From: Mesorhizobium_K marinum
GTDB lineage: Bacteria; Pseudomonadota; Alphaproteobacteria; Rhizobiales; Rhizobiaceae
Assembly: GCF_040813715.1 (NCBI RefSeq)
Contig: NZ_JBFOCH010000026.1
Length of the DNA: 64,000 nucleotides
Reading direction: 5' to 3' (one strand)
Below are positions 38,301-47,011 of the stretch, piece by piece. The notes beneath the pieces were generated by a model. The model had not been told where the DNA came from. It did not search any database and saw only the letters and a program-made list of their open reading frames with translations. The first letter of the stretch is position 1. Each line of letters opens with the position of its first letter. The translations under genes were made by a program, and so were the position numbers.

Positions 38301-38529
38301 CCTCGGGTTGGACGCTAAATGCGGCGATTTAAGGTGGAGNTCTGCCGCCGCTCGCCTTTCTGGCCCGGCCGCGCCCGCGCGCCGGCCTGGCCGCCTTCTT
38401 CCGGCCCGGCTTGGCGCGCCGCGGCTGCACCACGCGGTCGTCCTCGCTGACCGAAAGGTCGCGCGCGGCGCGGCCCTTTGCGGGCCGCTCGAATGTCGGT
38501 TCGACGCGCCGGTCGTCTTTTCTTGCCAT
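35352..38529 (-). CDS. Penicillin-binding protein 1A family (transglycosylase/transpeptidase), fragmented by four assembly joins
   Basis: Collapsing the duplicates around 35925, 37663-37665, 37947 and 38340 leaves about 730 residues from ATG 38529. A basic, disordered cytoplasmic tail (KPGRKKAARPARGRGR) leads to one transmembrane helix. The GT51 domain has AIEDRRFYSHFGID (catalytic Glu), GGSTLTQQLAKN and LEMYLNRVYFG. The transpeptidase domain has PGSAFKPF (SxxK), SLNS (SxN) and AGKTGTSQ (KTG). A Pro-rich ~100-residue tail ends it. It builds and cross-links peptidoglycan in the periplasm. The tail and helix appear three to four times only because of the joins, and the copies differ by several substitutions. 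Confidence 0.9.
35742..36108. repeat. Assembly join at N 35925 with ~183-bp duplicated flanks
   Basis: The transpeptidase region of the PBP1A gene is repeated across the N. Confidence 0.92.
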
Positions 38530-38599
38530 GAACTCCGCCGGTCCAATCCCAAAGATGGCCTCGGGTTGGACGCTAAATGCGGCGATTTAAGGTGGAGTT
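37375..38599. repeat. Three stacked assembly joins (37663-37665, 37947, 38340) in the PBP1A 5' region
   Basis: The segment encoding the cytoplasmic tail and transmembrane helix is present three to four times in series, each copy ending at an N run. The copy at 37948-38186 carries many substitutions relative to the others. Confidence 0.92.
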
Positions 38600-38642
38600 A
38601 AGTATGCCTGTCCGCCGGCCCGCGCCTGAACGGCGGGGGCGT

Positions 38643-38789
38643 TCAGTTCTGCTGGATGGAAACGCCGGATTCGTCGATCCTCAGTTCCACGCCGTCCGGT
38701 TTCGATTCCTCGCGCCAGACATAGAGGCCGAGTGCGACGACCGCGACAACCAGAGCGCCGATGATCAGATAGAGCGTGTTCTGCCTCAT
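38643..38789 (-). CDS. 48-residue single-pass membrane protein
   Basis: The ATG at 38789 has AAGGAG eight bases upstream. The product starts MRQNTLYLIIGALVVAVVAL, giving one transmembrane helix, then a short charged segment (WREESKPDGVELRIDESG). It is 19 bp downstream of the GlsB/YeaQ-type gene on the same strand, so both are probably co-transcribed. I do not recognise a named family; the clear ribosome site and codon pattern support a real gene. Confidence 0.65.
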   Translation of the reverse strand: MRQNTLYLIIGALVVAVVALGLYVWREESKPDGVELRIDESGVSIQQN

Positions 38790-38808
38790 CGGCGCTCCTT
38801 GTTCAGGG

Positions 38809-39063
38809 TCAGGCTCGCTTCACCAGGCGGATCAGAACGAGCAGGATGACCGCGCCGATGACGGCGTGGATGATTGCGGCGACTACCCCGGTGCCAAGCG
38901 ATATGCCGAGCGCCGGAAACAGCCAGCCGGCGATGAAGGCGCCAATGACGCCGACGACGATGTTGCCGATCAGGCCGAAGCCGTAGCCCTTGACGAGCAT
39001 GCCGGCGAGCCAGCCGGCGACGGCGCCCACGATGAGGAAGACGATAAGACTTTCAATGCCCAT
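38809..39063 (-). CDS. GlsB/YeaQ/YmgE family stress-response membrane protein
   Basis: This 84-residue protein consists almost entirely of three glycine-rich hydrophobic helices. LIVGAVAGWLAGMLVKGYGFGLIGNIV is the family's signature, formerly named transglycosylase-associated protein. Homologues are induced by envelope or acid stress and sit in the inner membrane; the molecular role is unknown. It precedes the 48-residue membrane protein gene. Confidence 0.9.
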   Translation of the reverse strand: MGIESLIVFLIVGAVAGWLAGMLVKGYGFGLIGNIVVGVIGAFIAGWLFPALGISLGTGVVAAIIHAVIGAVILLVLIRLVKRA

Positions 39064-39105
39064 GGCTATTCCCCTCCGATCTGCACGAGCCCGAAGACGG
39101 CGATA

Positions 39106-39873
39106 GGCACGAATCAGTCGTGCATGGGCGCCATGTTAGTCGATAAAGCGCATTGCGGCGAGGTGCCCCCCAGCACGTCTGTTCGCCGCGGAGGCTATTC
39201 GTCCTCGTCGGCGCCGACGGGAATCCATCCATGCGGCTGGATGCGCTTCTGCGTGTCGCTGTCGACATAGGCCCACCAGCCCGCGTCGCTTTCGTCCCAG
39301 TCGCCGCCCGCACGCTTCAGCCGGTCGAGCGAACGGTACTNGGCACGAATCAGTCGTGCATGGGCGCCATGTTAGTCGATAAAGCGCATTGCGGCGAGGT
39401 GCCCCCCAGCACGTCTGTTCGCCGCGGAGGCTATTCGTCCTCGTCGGCGCCGACGGGAATCCATCCATGCGGCTGGATGCGCTTCTGCGTGTCGCTGTCG
39501 ACATAGGCCCACCAGCCCGCGTCGCTTTCGTCCCAGTCGCCGCCCGCACGCTTCAGCCGGTCGAGCGAACGGTACTGCGCCAGGCTTTCGTTTTCCTGCC
39601 CGTCGCGGTCGGTCCACACGACCATGACCTTGCGCCCGTCCAGCGGGGCGCTGTNNNCCTCGTCGGCGCCGACGGGAATCCATCCATGCGGCTGGATGCG
39701 CTTCTGCGTGTCGCTGTCGACATAGGCCCACCAGCCCGCGTCGCTTTCGTCCCAGTCGCCGCCCGCACGCTTCAGCCGGTCGAGCGAACGGTACTGCGCC
39801 AGGCTTTCGTTTTCCTGCCCGTCGCGGTCGGTCCACACGACCATGACCTTGCGCCCGTCCAGCGGGGCGCTGT
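39106..39873. repeat. Two assembly joins (39341 and 39655-39657) around the DUF551-like gene
   Basis: 39106-39340 recurs after 39341, and 39440-39654 recurs after the NNN. The gene's 3' part is therefore shown three times. Confidence 0.92.
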
Positions 39874-39895
39874 CGATCGGTTGCGGTTTGGCCAT
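39431..39895 (-). CDS. Small DUF551-like protein (interrupted by an assembly join)
   Basis: Collapsing the duplication around NNN at 39655-39657 gives about 81 residues: MAKPQPIDSAPLDGRKVMVVW at the N-terminus and WWAYVDSD near the middle, ending PHGWIPVGADEDE. The P-I-D/T-x-A-P-x-D-G opening and the H/G-W-I/M-P ending recall DUF551-type proteins, often phage-derived, but the match is short. ATG 39895 has AGGAG seven bases upstream. The second, 3'-truncated copy at 39194-39340 and the extra copy across 39341 are assembly artefacts. Function unknown. Confidence 0.6.
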   Translation of the reverse strand: MAKPQPIDSAPLDGRKVMVVWTDRDGQENESLAQYRSLDRLKRAGGDWDESDAGWWAYVDSDTQKRIQPHGWIPVGADEXXSAPLDGRKVMVVWTDRDGQENESLAQYRSLDRLKRAGGDWDESDAGWWAYVDSDTQKRIQPHGWIPVGADEDE

Positions 39896-39982
39896 GGGCA
39901 TTCTCCTGACTGCCTGATCCCGACACTAGGACAGAAGCCGGAAAATGTCCCAGAGCCGAAAAGGTTGCGGGTCGCGATGATG

Positions 39983-40606
39983 CTAGCTGTGTGCGAAGAT
40001 GTCGTCCTCGGGCCAGCCCATCAGGTCGAGCCTGGCGCGGGTCGGCAGGAAGCGGAAGCAGGCGTCGGCGATGTCGGCGCGGTTCTCGCGTTCCAGCCGC
40101 ATGACAAGCGCGTCGCGCAACCGGTGCAGGTAAAGTACGTCGGATGCCGCGTATTCCAGCTGCTCGGGCGTGAGCGTCTCGGCGGCCCAGTCGGACGACT
40201 GCTGCTGCTTGGACAGGGTGACGCCCAGAAGCTCGGAGCAGATGTCTTTCAACCCGTGGCGGTCGGTATAGGTCCTGGTCAGCCGCGAGGCGATCTTGGT
40301 GCAGAACACCGGTTCGGCCATGGCGCCGAATGCATGGAAGAGCACCGCGATGTCGAACCGCCCATAGTGGAAGATCTTGGTGATCGAGGGGTCCGAGAGC
40401 AGCCTAGTCAGGTTGGGCGCCTCCTTCTGGCCGGGCGCGATCTGCACCACGTCGGCCGTTCCGTCGCCCGGTGAGAGCTGCACGACGCAGAGCCGGTCGC
40501 GATGCGGGTTGAGCCCCAGTGTCTCGGTGTCGATCGCCACCGCCGGCACGGCGTAGCGCGCGAGGTCGGGCAGGTCGTGCCTGTGAAAACGTATCTCGGT
40601 CATCAT
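39983..40606 (-). CDS. Ribonuclease D-type 3'-5' exonuclease (DEDDy)
   Basis: This is a compact 207-residue exonuclease consisting only of the DEDD domain: Exo I VAIDTETLGL, Exo II FHYGRFDIAVLF and Exo III with Tyr and Asp in YAASDVLYL. It lacks the HRDC domains of E. coli RNase D, as is usual for the short alphaproteobacterial form. It would trim structured RNA 3' ends. ATG 40606 overlaps the stop of the peptidase gene upstream (ATGA), so the two are co-transcribed. Confidence 0.9.
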   Translation of the reverse strand: MMTEIRFHRHDLPDLARYAVPAVAIDTETLGLNPHRDRLCVVQLSPGDGTADVVQIAPGQKEAPNLTRLLSDPSITKIFHYGRFDIAVLFHAFGAMAEPVFCTKIASRLTRTYTDRHGLKDICSELLGVTLSKQQQSSDWAAETLTPEQLEYAASDVLYLHRLRDALVMRLERENRADIADACFRFLPTRARLDLMGWPEDDIFAHS

Positions 40607-42000
40607 GTTCCCCGGCGTGACAGCGCGTCCAGGATCCGCGCCCAGGAGCGCTGGCCCTTGTGGAAGGAGGTGAGGTCGTATTTCTCGTTCGGCGAGTGTA
40701 TGCGGTCGTCGGGCAGCGCGAAGCCGACCAGCAGCGATTCCATGCCGAGATAGGTGCGGAAGTCGCCGACGATCGGGATCGAGCCGCCGCTTCCCACCGT
40801 CACCGCCGGCTTCGGCCATTCGTCGGACAGTGCCTGCCGGGCCTTGGTCAGGAGCGGTGAATCATAGGAAAGCTGGATCGCCGGGGAGCCGCCATGCGGG
40901 TGGAACTCGACGCTGCAGTCCGCCGGCAGGCGATCGCGCACGAACTGCCGGAAGGCGGCGCGTATCTTGTCCGGATCCTGCCTGTGGACCAGCCGGAACG
41001 ATATCTTCGCCGAGGCCTGTCCGGCGATCACGGTTTTGAAGCCCTTGCCTGTATAGCCGCCGGAGATGCCGTTGAACTCGGCGGTCGGCCGGGCCCAGAC
41101 CATTTCGAGCACCGAACGACCCTTTTCGCCCGCCGGCACCGAGAGGCCGATCGGCCCCAGGAAGTTTGCCGCGCCGGTGCCCATCGCCTGCCAGGACTGC
41201 AGAACCTGCGACGGCGTCTCCTCGACGCCGTCGTAGAAGCCGGGGATCGTCACACGGCCGTCGTCGTCATGGATGTCGGCGAGGATTTTCGCGAGGATGC
41301 GCACCGGGTTCGCCGCGGGCCCACCATGCATGCCCGAATGCAGGTCGCGGCTTGCGGCGGTGATGGTGATTTCCTCGCCGACCAGGCCGCGCAGCGAAGC
41401 GCATATCGACGGCGTCTCGGGGTCGAACATGTCGGTGTCGCAGACCAGCGCGAAATCGGCCTTCAGTTCGTCCTTGTGAGCCTCCAGGAAGGGTTTCAGC
41501 GACGGCGAACCGCTCTCTTCTTCGCCCTCGAACAGGATGGTGACGCGGCACGGCAGATGGCCATGCAGCGCCTTCCAGGCGCGGCAAGCCTCGACGAAGA
41601 GCATCAACTGGCCCTTGTCGTCGGACGAACCGCGGCCGGTGATCACCTTGCGGCCGGGCTCGATTTCCCTGATCCCGGGGGCGAAAGGCGCGGCCTCCCA
41701 AAGCTCGATCGGATCGACCGGCTGGACGTCGTAGTGGCCGTAGAACAGGACGTGCGGGCTGTCGGTGCGGACGCCAGGATGGTGGGCAACCACCATCGGG
41801 TGGCCGGGCGTGTCGCGCACGCTGGCCTCGAAACCGATCGAGACCAGGTCGTCGACCAGCCAGCGCGCGGCGTTCCGGCATTCCGCCGCATAGTCCGGAT
41901 CGGTCGAGATGGATGGGATGCGCAGCAGCGCGAACAGTCGCTCGAGGCTGTCCTCGAGCGTGTTGTCGAGATGGTCGAGAACGGCGGCGAGTTCGGTCAT
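40603..42000 (-). CDS. M20 family dipeptidase/metallopeptidase
   Basis: This 465-residue zinc peptidase has the metal-binding motifs VLFYGHYDVQPVDP (first His-x-Asp), GRGSSDDKGQLM (bridging Asp), FEGEEESGS (catalytic Glu pair) and the dimerisation lid ITAASRDLHSGMHGG. Closest families are carnosine dipeptidase-like CPG2/CNDP enzymes that hydrolyse di- or tripeptides in the cytoplasm. ATG 42000 fits the family start (TELAAVLDHLD). It is coupled to the RNase D gene downstream. Substrate is unknown. Confidence 0.92.
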   Translation of the reverse strand: MTELAAVLDHLDNTLEDSLERLFALLRIPSISTDPDYAAECRNAARWLVDDLVSIGFEASVRDTPGHPMVVAHHPGVRTDSPHVLFYGHYDVQPVDPIELWEAAPFAPGIREIEPGRKVITGRGSSDDKGQLMLFVEACRAWKALHGHLPCRVTILFEGEEESGSPSLKPFLEAHKDELKADFALVCDTDMFDPETPSICASLRGLVGEEITITAASRDLHSGMHGGPAANPVRILAKILADIHDDDGRVTIPGFYDGVEETPSQVLQSWQAMGTGAANFLGPIGLSVPAGEKGRSVLEMVWARPTAEFNGISGGYTGKGFKTVIAGQASAKISFRLVHRQDPDKIRAAFRQFVRDRLPADCSVEFHPHGGSPAIQLSYDSPLLTKARQALSDEWPKPAVTVGSGGSIPIVGDFRTYLGMESLLVGFALPDDRIHSPNEKYDLTSFHKGQRSWARILDALSRRGT

Positions 42001-42075
42001 GGAAGCTCTGGATGTTGTATCGGTCCGGTGTCCTACAGCATGGCCGGCGCGAAGGAAACCGCGCAACCAGCGCCG

Positions 42076-42999
42076 TCAGGCGGCTTTCGTGGCGGCAGTT
42101 TCGGCGTTTCTGTCGAGCTGTGGCGGCGCCAGCACCGTGATCGCCTCGGGATGGACGAGGAACCGCGCCGGCGTGGAGGTGACGATCTCGCCATCGGTGT
42201 TGATCGGCATCGGCCTCTTGGTGTGGATCTCGAACTCGACGCAGCGTGCCGTGCGCACCTCCTTCCAGGCGCCATGGGTGCCTGCCCGGAACGAGCGCAG
42301 CATCGCCGCGAGCTTCCATACGGTTCCCAGCTCCAGGCTGTAGAGGTCGAGATGGCCGTCGTCGATCTCGGCGTCGGCGCGGATCACGTTGCCGCCGCCG
42401 TAGTGGCGGCCGTTGCCGACCGCGATCTGCAGCGTCTTTACCTGGGTGGCCTGGCCCTTCTCGAGGATCGTCGCGGTGAAGGGGCGCGCCTTCGCCAGCA
42501 CCTTCACGGCGGCAAGCGCGTAGCCCAGCCGCCCGAAGCGCTTCTTGAGGGTCGGGTGCAGTCCCTGCGCCAGGTCCGCCGAAATCCCCATGCTGGCGAC
42601 GTTGAAAAAGGCGTAGCCGTTGACGCTGCCGAGGTCGATCCTGCGGCTGTTGCCGGCCAGGATCACGTCGGCCGCCTGGACCAGGTCCATCGGGATGCCG
42701 AGCGTTCGTGCTAGGTCGTTTGCGGTGCCCATCGGGATGATGCCGAGCGGCAGGCCGCATTCGACGACGGCCAGGGCGCCCGAAGCGATGGTCCCGTCGC
42801 CCCCGCACAGAACGATCAGATCGGCGCTTTCGCGCAGGCGCACGATGTCGCGGGCGATCTCGGGAAGCGCATCGAACGGCTCTATCGTCACCTGCATGCC
42901 GCCGCGGTGGAGCCGCCCCACGACCGCGTCGATCGTTTCAGTGCCGCGCCGCGCCTTGGGATTGACCAGGAGCAGCGCCCGTTTCCGCGTCGTTTTCAA
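42076..42999 (-). CDS. YegS/DgkB-type lipid kinase
   Basis: This 307-residue diacylglycerol-kinase-family protein begins LLLVNPKARRG and carries LIVLCGGDGTIASG, the nucleotide-binding GGDGT loop, followed by PLGIIPMGTANDLARTLGIP. The C-terminal beta domain has the YGGGNVIRADAEIDDG lipid-binding segment. Such enzymes phosphorylate diacylglycerol or phosphatidylglycerol at the membrane. The TTG start at 42999 follows GAAGGGA. The gene lies just downstream of the putative small RNA on the same strand; the RNA's terminator separates the two transcripts. Confidence 0.9.
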   Translation of the reverse strand: MKTTRKRALLLVNPKARRGTETIDAVVGRLHRGGMQVTIEPFDALPEIARDIVRLRESADLIVLCGGDGTIASGALAVVECGLPLGIIPMGTANDLARTLGIPMDLVQAADVILAGNSRRIDLGSVNGYAFFNVASMGISADLAQGLHPTLKKRFGRLGYALAAVKVLAKARPFTATILEKGQATQVKTLQIAVGNGRHYGGGNVIRADAEIDDGHLDLYSLELGTVWKLAAMLRSFRAGTHGAWKEVRTARCVEFEIHTKRPMPINTDGEIVTSTPARFLVHPEAITVLAPPQLDRNAETAATKAA

Positions 43000-43106
43000 G
43001 CTAATCCCTTCACTGGACTGCGCGTTTGCGATGCGCCGACTTCTCGACGATCACGATATCTGATGAATCGGGCGAGTTGGCAGGGGCGGGCATCGACCTG
43101 GCGGAC

Positions 43107-43254
43107 AAAAAAACGCCGCCGTGGCGGAGGGGACAACCACGGCGGCCTGCTACAAATTGCGGCAACCCGGAGAGGGGGATGAGGCTGCCGCCTTGTCCGG
43201 TATAGGCGGGGGACGGGCCTTGCTCCGGACTTCGGCAAAAACTGCCGATACGGG
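43107..43254 (-). ncRNA. Candidate trans-acting small RNA with anti-Shine-Dalgarno loops (alpha-r7/Smr7C-like)
   Basis: The minus strand between polA and the lipid kinase holds three hairpins and a classical terminator. The 5' hairpin is CGGCA/TGCCG with a U-rich loop (43232-43247). The middle stem GCGGCA/TGCCGC (43191-43186 with 43164-43159) has a loop rich in CCCCCTC. The terminator stem GCCGCCGTGG/CCACGGCGGC (43146-43137 with 43124-43115) has loop TTGTCCCCTCCG and is followed by T7. Loops with CCCCUCC can pair with ribosome-binding sites, as in rhizobial trans-acting RNAs. TTGAAT-N17-CAAATA lies upstream. Length (~145-150 nt) and location near polA recall Smr7C; the family name is my inference. 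Confidence 0.6.
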
Positions 43255-43414
43255 GTATTTGGATAGCGGAACATGGCGATTCAAGGGCACGAACATTACA
43301 GTTATGTAACGAACGCGTGAGCCTTGCGTTCCATGGCCTCGCGGCGTCAGGAGTGAATTGCTCCCGTCGCCTTTGCGGTGGACAGTGTGAAGGCCCCGCG
43401 CTACGGCTTCCGCC

Positions 43415-46339
43415 ATGAAAAAGGGCGATCATCTCTTCCTCGTCGACGGCTCCGGCTACATCTTCCGCGCCTACCACGCGCTGCCGCCGCTGAACCGCAA
43501 GTCCGACGGGCTTCCGACCAATGCGGTGCTAGGCTTCTGCAACATGGTGTGGAAGCTGATGCAGGACGCGCGCAACACCGATGTCGGCATCGTGCCGACC
43601 CATTTCGCCGTGGTCTTCGACTACTCCTCGAAGACGTTCCGCAACGAACTCTATGCCGACTACAAGGCCAACCGGTCCGCCCCGCCGGACGACTTGATCC
43701 CGCAGTTCGGGCTGATCCGCGAGGCGACGCGCGCCTTCAACCTGTCCTGTATCGAGATGGAGGGCTTCGAGGCCGACGACATCATCGCCACCTATGCGCG
43801 GCTGGCCACGGAGGCCGAGGGCGACGCCACCATCATCTCCTCCGACAAGGATCTGATGCAACTCGTCCGCCCGAACGTCACCATGTACGATCCCATGAAG
43901 GACCGGCAGATCGGCATCCCCGAGGTCATCGAGAAGTGGGGCGTGCCGCCCGAGAAGATGATCGACCTGCAGGCGATGATGGGCGATTCGGTCGACAATG
44001 TTCCCGGCGTGCCGGGTATCGGCCAGAAGACCGCGGCGCAGCTTCTCGAACAGTTCGGCGACCTCGACACGCTTCTGGCGCGGGCCGGCGAGATCAAGCA
44101 GGAGAAGCGCCGCCAGGCGATCATCGAGAACGCCGACAAGGCACGCGTCTCGCGCGAGCTGGTGCGCCTCAGGGACGACGTGCCGCTTGCCGAAGGCCTG
44201 GACGAACTGGTGCTCGGCAACCCGGACGGTCCAAAGCTGATCGGTTTCCTGAAGGCGATGGAGTTTTCCACGTTGACGCGGCGCGTCGCCGAAGCGACCG
44301 GCACCGACGTGGCCCAGGTCGCGCCATCGTCGATCGCCGTCGACACGACGGACGTGCACGGCCCCGATGTCGGCGCCGACGGGCCGCCGCGCAAGCCCGC
44401 GGCCGATGGCGCGTCGGCAACGCCCGCAGCCGCGGCGAACACGCCGGCGGCCCTTGCGGCGGTGCGCGCGAGGGCCGCGGCCGACGCCGCGATCGACCAC
44501 AGCCGCTACGCCTGCATCCGCCATCGAGCCGAACTCGAGGCCTGGGTCGCCGAAGCCCGCGAGGCCGGCGTCGTCTCCTTCCGAACCGAGACCACCTCGC
44601 TGGAGCCGATGCGGGCAGAGCCGGTCGGCTTCGCGCTTTCGCTGGGGCCGGGCCGCTCTGCCTATGTCCCCGTCGGCCACCGCTCGGCGGCCGCGGACCT
44701 GCTCGGCGGCGGGCAGGTCGAGGGACAGATCACCCTGGACGAGGCGCTGGCGGCGCTGAAATCCCTGCTCGTAGATCGCTCCGTCCTGAAGGTAGGGCAC
44801 AATCTCAAATACGACTGGCTGATGGCGCACCGGCTCGGCGTGGACGTCGCGCCGTTCGACGACACCATGCTGATCTCCTACGTGCTCGGCGCGGGAACCG
44901 GCCCGCACGATATCGCCGCGCTTGCCGAGCGCTGGCTCGGCCATCCGATGATCCCGTTCAAGGATGTCGTCGGCTCGGGCAGGAACCTGGTCACCTTCGA
45001 CCTGGTCGACATCGAGCGGGCCACCACCTACGCCACCGAGGGCGCAGACATCGCCCTGCGGCTGTGGAGTGTCCTGAAGCCGCGCCTCGCAGCCGAAGGC
45101 CTCGTGTCCGTCTACGAGCGGCTGGAGCGGCCGCTGGTGCCGGTACTGGCGCGCATGGAGGAGCGGGGCGTTTCCGTCGACCGCCAGATGCTGTCGCGCC
45201 TGTCGGGCGAGTTCGCGCAGCGCGCCGCCGCCCTCGAAGAAGAGGTCTATGCCGCCGCGGGCGAGCGCTTCACCATCGGTTCGCCCAAGCAGCTCGGCGA
45301 CATACTGTTCGGCAGGATGGGCCTGCCCGGCGGCACCAAGACGAAGTCCGGCCAGTGGTCGACGACGGCTCAGCTCCTGGAGGAGCTGGCGGCAGAGGGC
45401 CACGAACTGCCGCGCCGCATCGTCGACTGGCGCCAGCTGACCAAGCTGAAGTCGACCTACACCGACGCTCTGCCGGAGTACATCAACCCCGAGACCAAGC
45501 GCCTTCACACCTCCTACGCTCTGGCCTCGACGCCGACCGGCCGCATCTCGTCGTCGGAACCCAACCTGCAGAACATTCCGATCCGCACCGCCGAGGGCCG
45601 GCGCATCCGCACCGCCTTCATCGCGGCTCCCGGCAACAAGCTCGTCTCGGCCGACTACAGCCAGATCGAACTGCGCGTGCTCGCCCACATCGCCGACATC
45701 CCGCAGCTGACGAAGGCCTTCGCCGACGGCGTCGACATCCATGCGATGACTGCGTCGGAGATGTTCGGCGTGCCGGTCGAGGGCATGCCGGCCGACGTGC
45801 GCCGGCGCGCCAAGGCGATCAACTTCGGCATCATCTACGGCATCTCGGCCTTCGGGCTCGCCAACCAGCTGTCGATCGAGCGGTCCGAGGCCGGCGACTA
45901 CATCAAGAAGTATTTCGAGCGCTTTCCCGGCATCCGCGACTACATGGAAAGCCGCAAGCAGATGGCGCGCGACAAGGGGTATGTGGAGACCATCTTCGGC
46001 CGGCGCATCCACTATCCCGAGATCAAGTCGTCCAATCCCTCGGTCCGCGCCTTCAACGAACGCGCTTCCATCAACGCGCCGATCCAGGGTTCGGCCGCCG
46101 ACATCATCCGCCGGGCAATGATCCGAATGGAGGATGCGCTGGCCAGCGAGAAGCTGTCGGCGCGCATGCTCTTGCAGGTGCACGACGAGCTGATCTTCGA
46201 GGTCGCCGCCGACGAGGTCGCCGCGACGCTGCCCGTCATCAAGGCGGTGATGGAGGGATCGGCCATGCCTGCGGTGGCGCTGAAGGTGCCGCTTGCCGTC
46301 GACGCCCGCGCCGCCGACAATTGGGACGAGGCGCACTGA
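43415..46339 (+). CDS. polA: DNA polymerase I
   Basis: This 974-residue protein has all three domains. The 5'-3' exonuclease (1-~290) shows VFDYSSKTFRNELYADYKANR and SSDKDLMQLV. The 3'-5' exonuclease domain (~370-560) has a linker rich in Ala before it. The polymerase (~580-974) has motif A SADYSQIELRVLAH, the O-helix RRRAKAINFGIIYG and motif C QVHDELIFE. In the proofreading domain the first metal-ligand Asp (E. coli Asp355 in FDTET) is replaced: the window reads SFRTETTSL, with CGA at about codon 390. The later ligands (HNLKYD, YATEGAD) remain. It repairs gaps and matures Okazaki fragments. Confidence 0.96.
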   Translation: MKKGDHLFLVDGSGYIFRAYHALPPLNRKSDGLPTNAVLGFCNMVWKLMQDARNTDVGIVPTHFAVVFDYSSKTFRNELYADYKANRSAPPDDLIPQFGLIREATRAFNLSCIEMEGFEADDIIATYARLATEAEGDATIISSDKDLMQLVRPNVTMYDPMKDRQIGIPEVIEKWGVPPEKMIDLQAMMGDSVDNVPGVPGIGQKTAAQLLEQFGDLDTLLARAGEIKQEKRRQAIIENADKARVSRELVRLRDDVPLAEGLDELVLGNPDGPKLIGFLKAMEFSTLTRRVAEATGTDVAQVAPSSIAVDTTDVHGPDVGADGPPRKPAADGASATPAAAANTPAALAAVRARAAADAAIDHSRYACIRHRAELEAWVAEAREAGVVSFRTETTSLEPMRAEPVGFALSLGPGRSAYVPVGHRSAAADLLGGGQVEGQITLDEALAALKSLLVDRSVLKVGHNLKYDWLMAHRLGVDVAPFDDTMLISYVLGAGTGPHDIAALAERWLGHPMIPFKDVVGSGRNLVTFDLVDIERATTYATEGADIALRLWSVLKPRLAAEGLVSVYERLERPLVPVLARMEERGVSVDRQMLSRLSGEFAQRAAALEEEVYAAAGERFTIGSPKQLGDILFGRMGLPGGTKTKSGQWSTTAQLLEELAAEGHELPRRIVDWRQLTKLKSTYTDALPEYINPETKRLHTSYALASTPTGRISSSEPNLQNIPIRTAEGRRIRTAFIAAPGNKLVSADYSQIELRVLAHIADIPQLTKAFADGVDIHAMTASEMFGVPVEGMPADVRRRAKAINFGIIYGISAFGLANQLSIERSEAGDYIKKYFERFPGIRDYMESRKQMARDKGYVETIFGRRIHYPEIKSSNPSVRAFNERASINAPIQGSAADIIRRAMIRMEDALASEKLSARMLLQVHDELIFEVAADEVAATLPVIKAVMEGSAMPAVALKVPLAVDARAADNWDEAH

Positions 46340-46374
46340 TCGTGGGCGCGACCTAGGAAACGGGCGGAAGTCGG

Positions 46375-47007
46375 ATGGAAGTCCTGGCATCGGCGGCCAC
46401 TTGGTCGAACCTTTTGTCCTTTGCGCTCACCGCGTTCCTCATCGAGCTGACGCCCGGCCCGAACATGACGTATCTGGCGCTGGTCGCCGCGCGTGACGGC
46501 CGGCGCGCCGGTTTCGCCACCGTTGCTGGCGTCGCGCTCGGGCTTTCGGTTGTCGGTCTGGTCGCCTCCGTCGGCGTCGCCGAACTGGTCCAGTCGTCGC
46601 GGCTGCTCTACGAGGGGCTGCGCTGGGCGGGCGTGCTCTTCCTGCTCTATCTCGCCTGGGAGGGCTGGGCCGGGGAACCCGGCGCGTCGGCGGGCGACGG
46701 GCGTTCGAACGGCCACCATTTCACGCGCGGTCTGGTGACCAATCTTCTGAACCCCAAGGCGGCCGTCTTCTACGTGGCCGTTCTCCCGACCTTCGTCGAG
46801 GCCTCGCGGCCGGCGCTGCCGCAGACCGTGTCGCTCACCGTCATCTACGTGCTGGTCGCCACGCTGATCCATGCGGCGATTGTCGGGCTGGCCGCCACGC
46901 TTCAGCCGTTCCTCAACGATCCGCGCCGCGAGCGGATCGCGCGCCGGCTTCTCTCGGCGCTGCTCGCCTGCGTGGCGATCTGGTTCGGCTGGTCGACGGC
47001 GATGTGA
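46375..47007 (+). CDS. LysE/RhtB-family exporter
   Basis: This 210-residue membrane protein has six hydrophobic helices. LIELTPGPNMTYLAL near residue 25 is the LysE motif, and LVTNLLNPKAAVFYVAVLPTF (around 125-145) is the second conserved block. Members export amino acids or homoserine lactones from the cytoplasm. It follows polA on the same strand and converges with zur. Substrate cannot be assigned. Confidence 0.92.
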   Translation: MEVLASAATWSNLLSFALTAFLIELTPGPNMTYLALVAARDGRRAGFATVAGVALGLSVVGLVASVGVAELVQSSRLLYEGLRWAGVLFLLYLAWEGWAGEPGASAGDGRSNGHHFTRGLVTNLLNPKAAVFYVAVLPTFVEASRPALPQTVSLTVIYVLVATLIHAAIVGLAATLQPFLNDPRRERIARRLLSALLACVAIWFGWSTAM

Positions 47008-47011
47008 GGCG

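Noticed and set aside
37375..38599. Apparent tandem repeats of a basic tail and transmembrane helix in PBP1A
   Set aside because: Each copy ends at an N run and repeats the adjoining sequence, so it is an assembly artefact.
43529..46390. Very long open frame antisense to polA
   Set aside because: Long antisense frames are expected at this GC content; polA has full domain support and the antisense product shows no family motifs.
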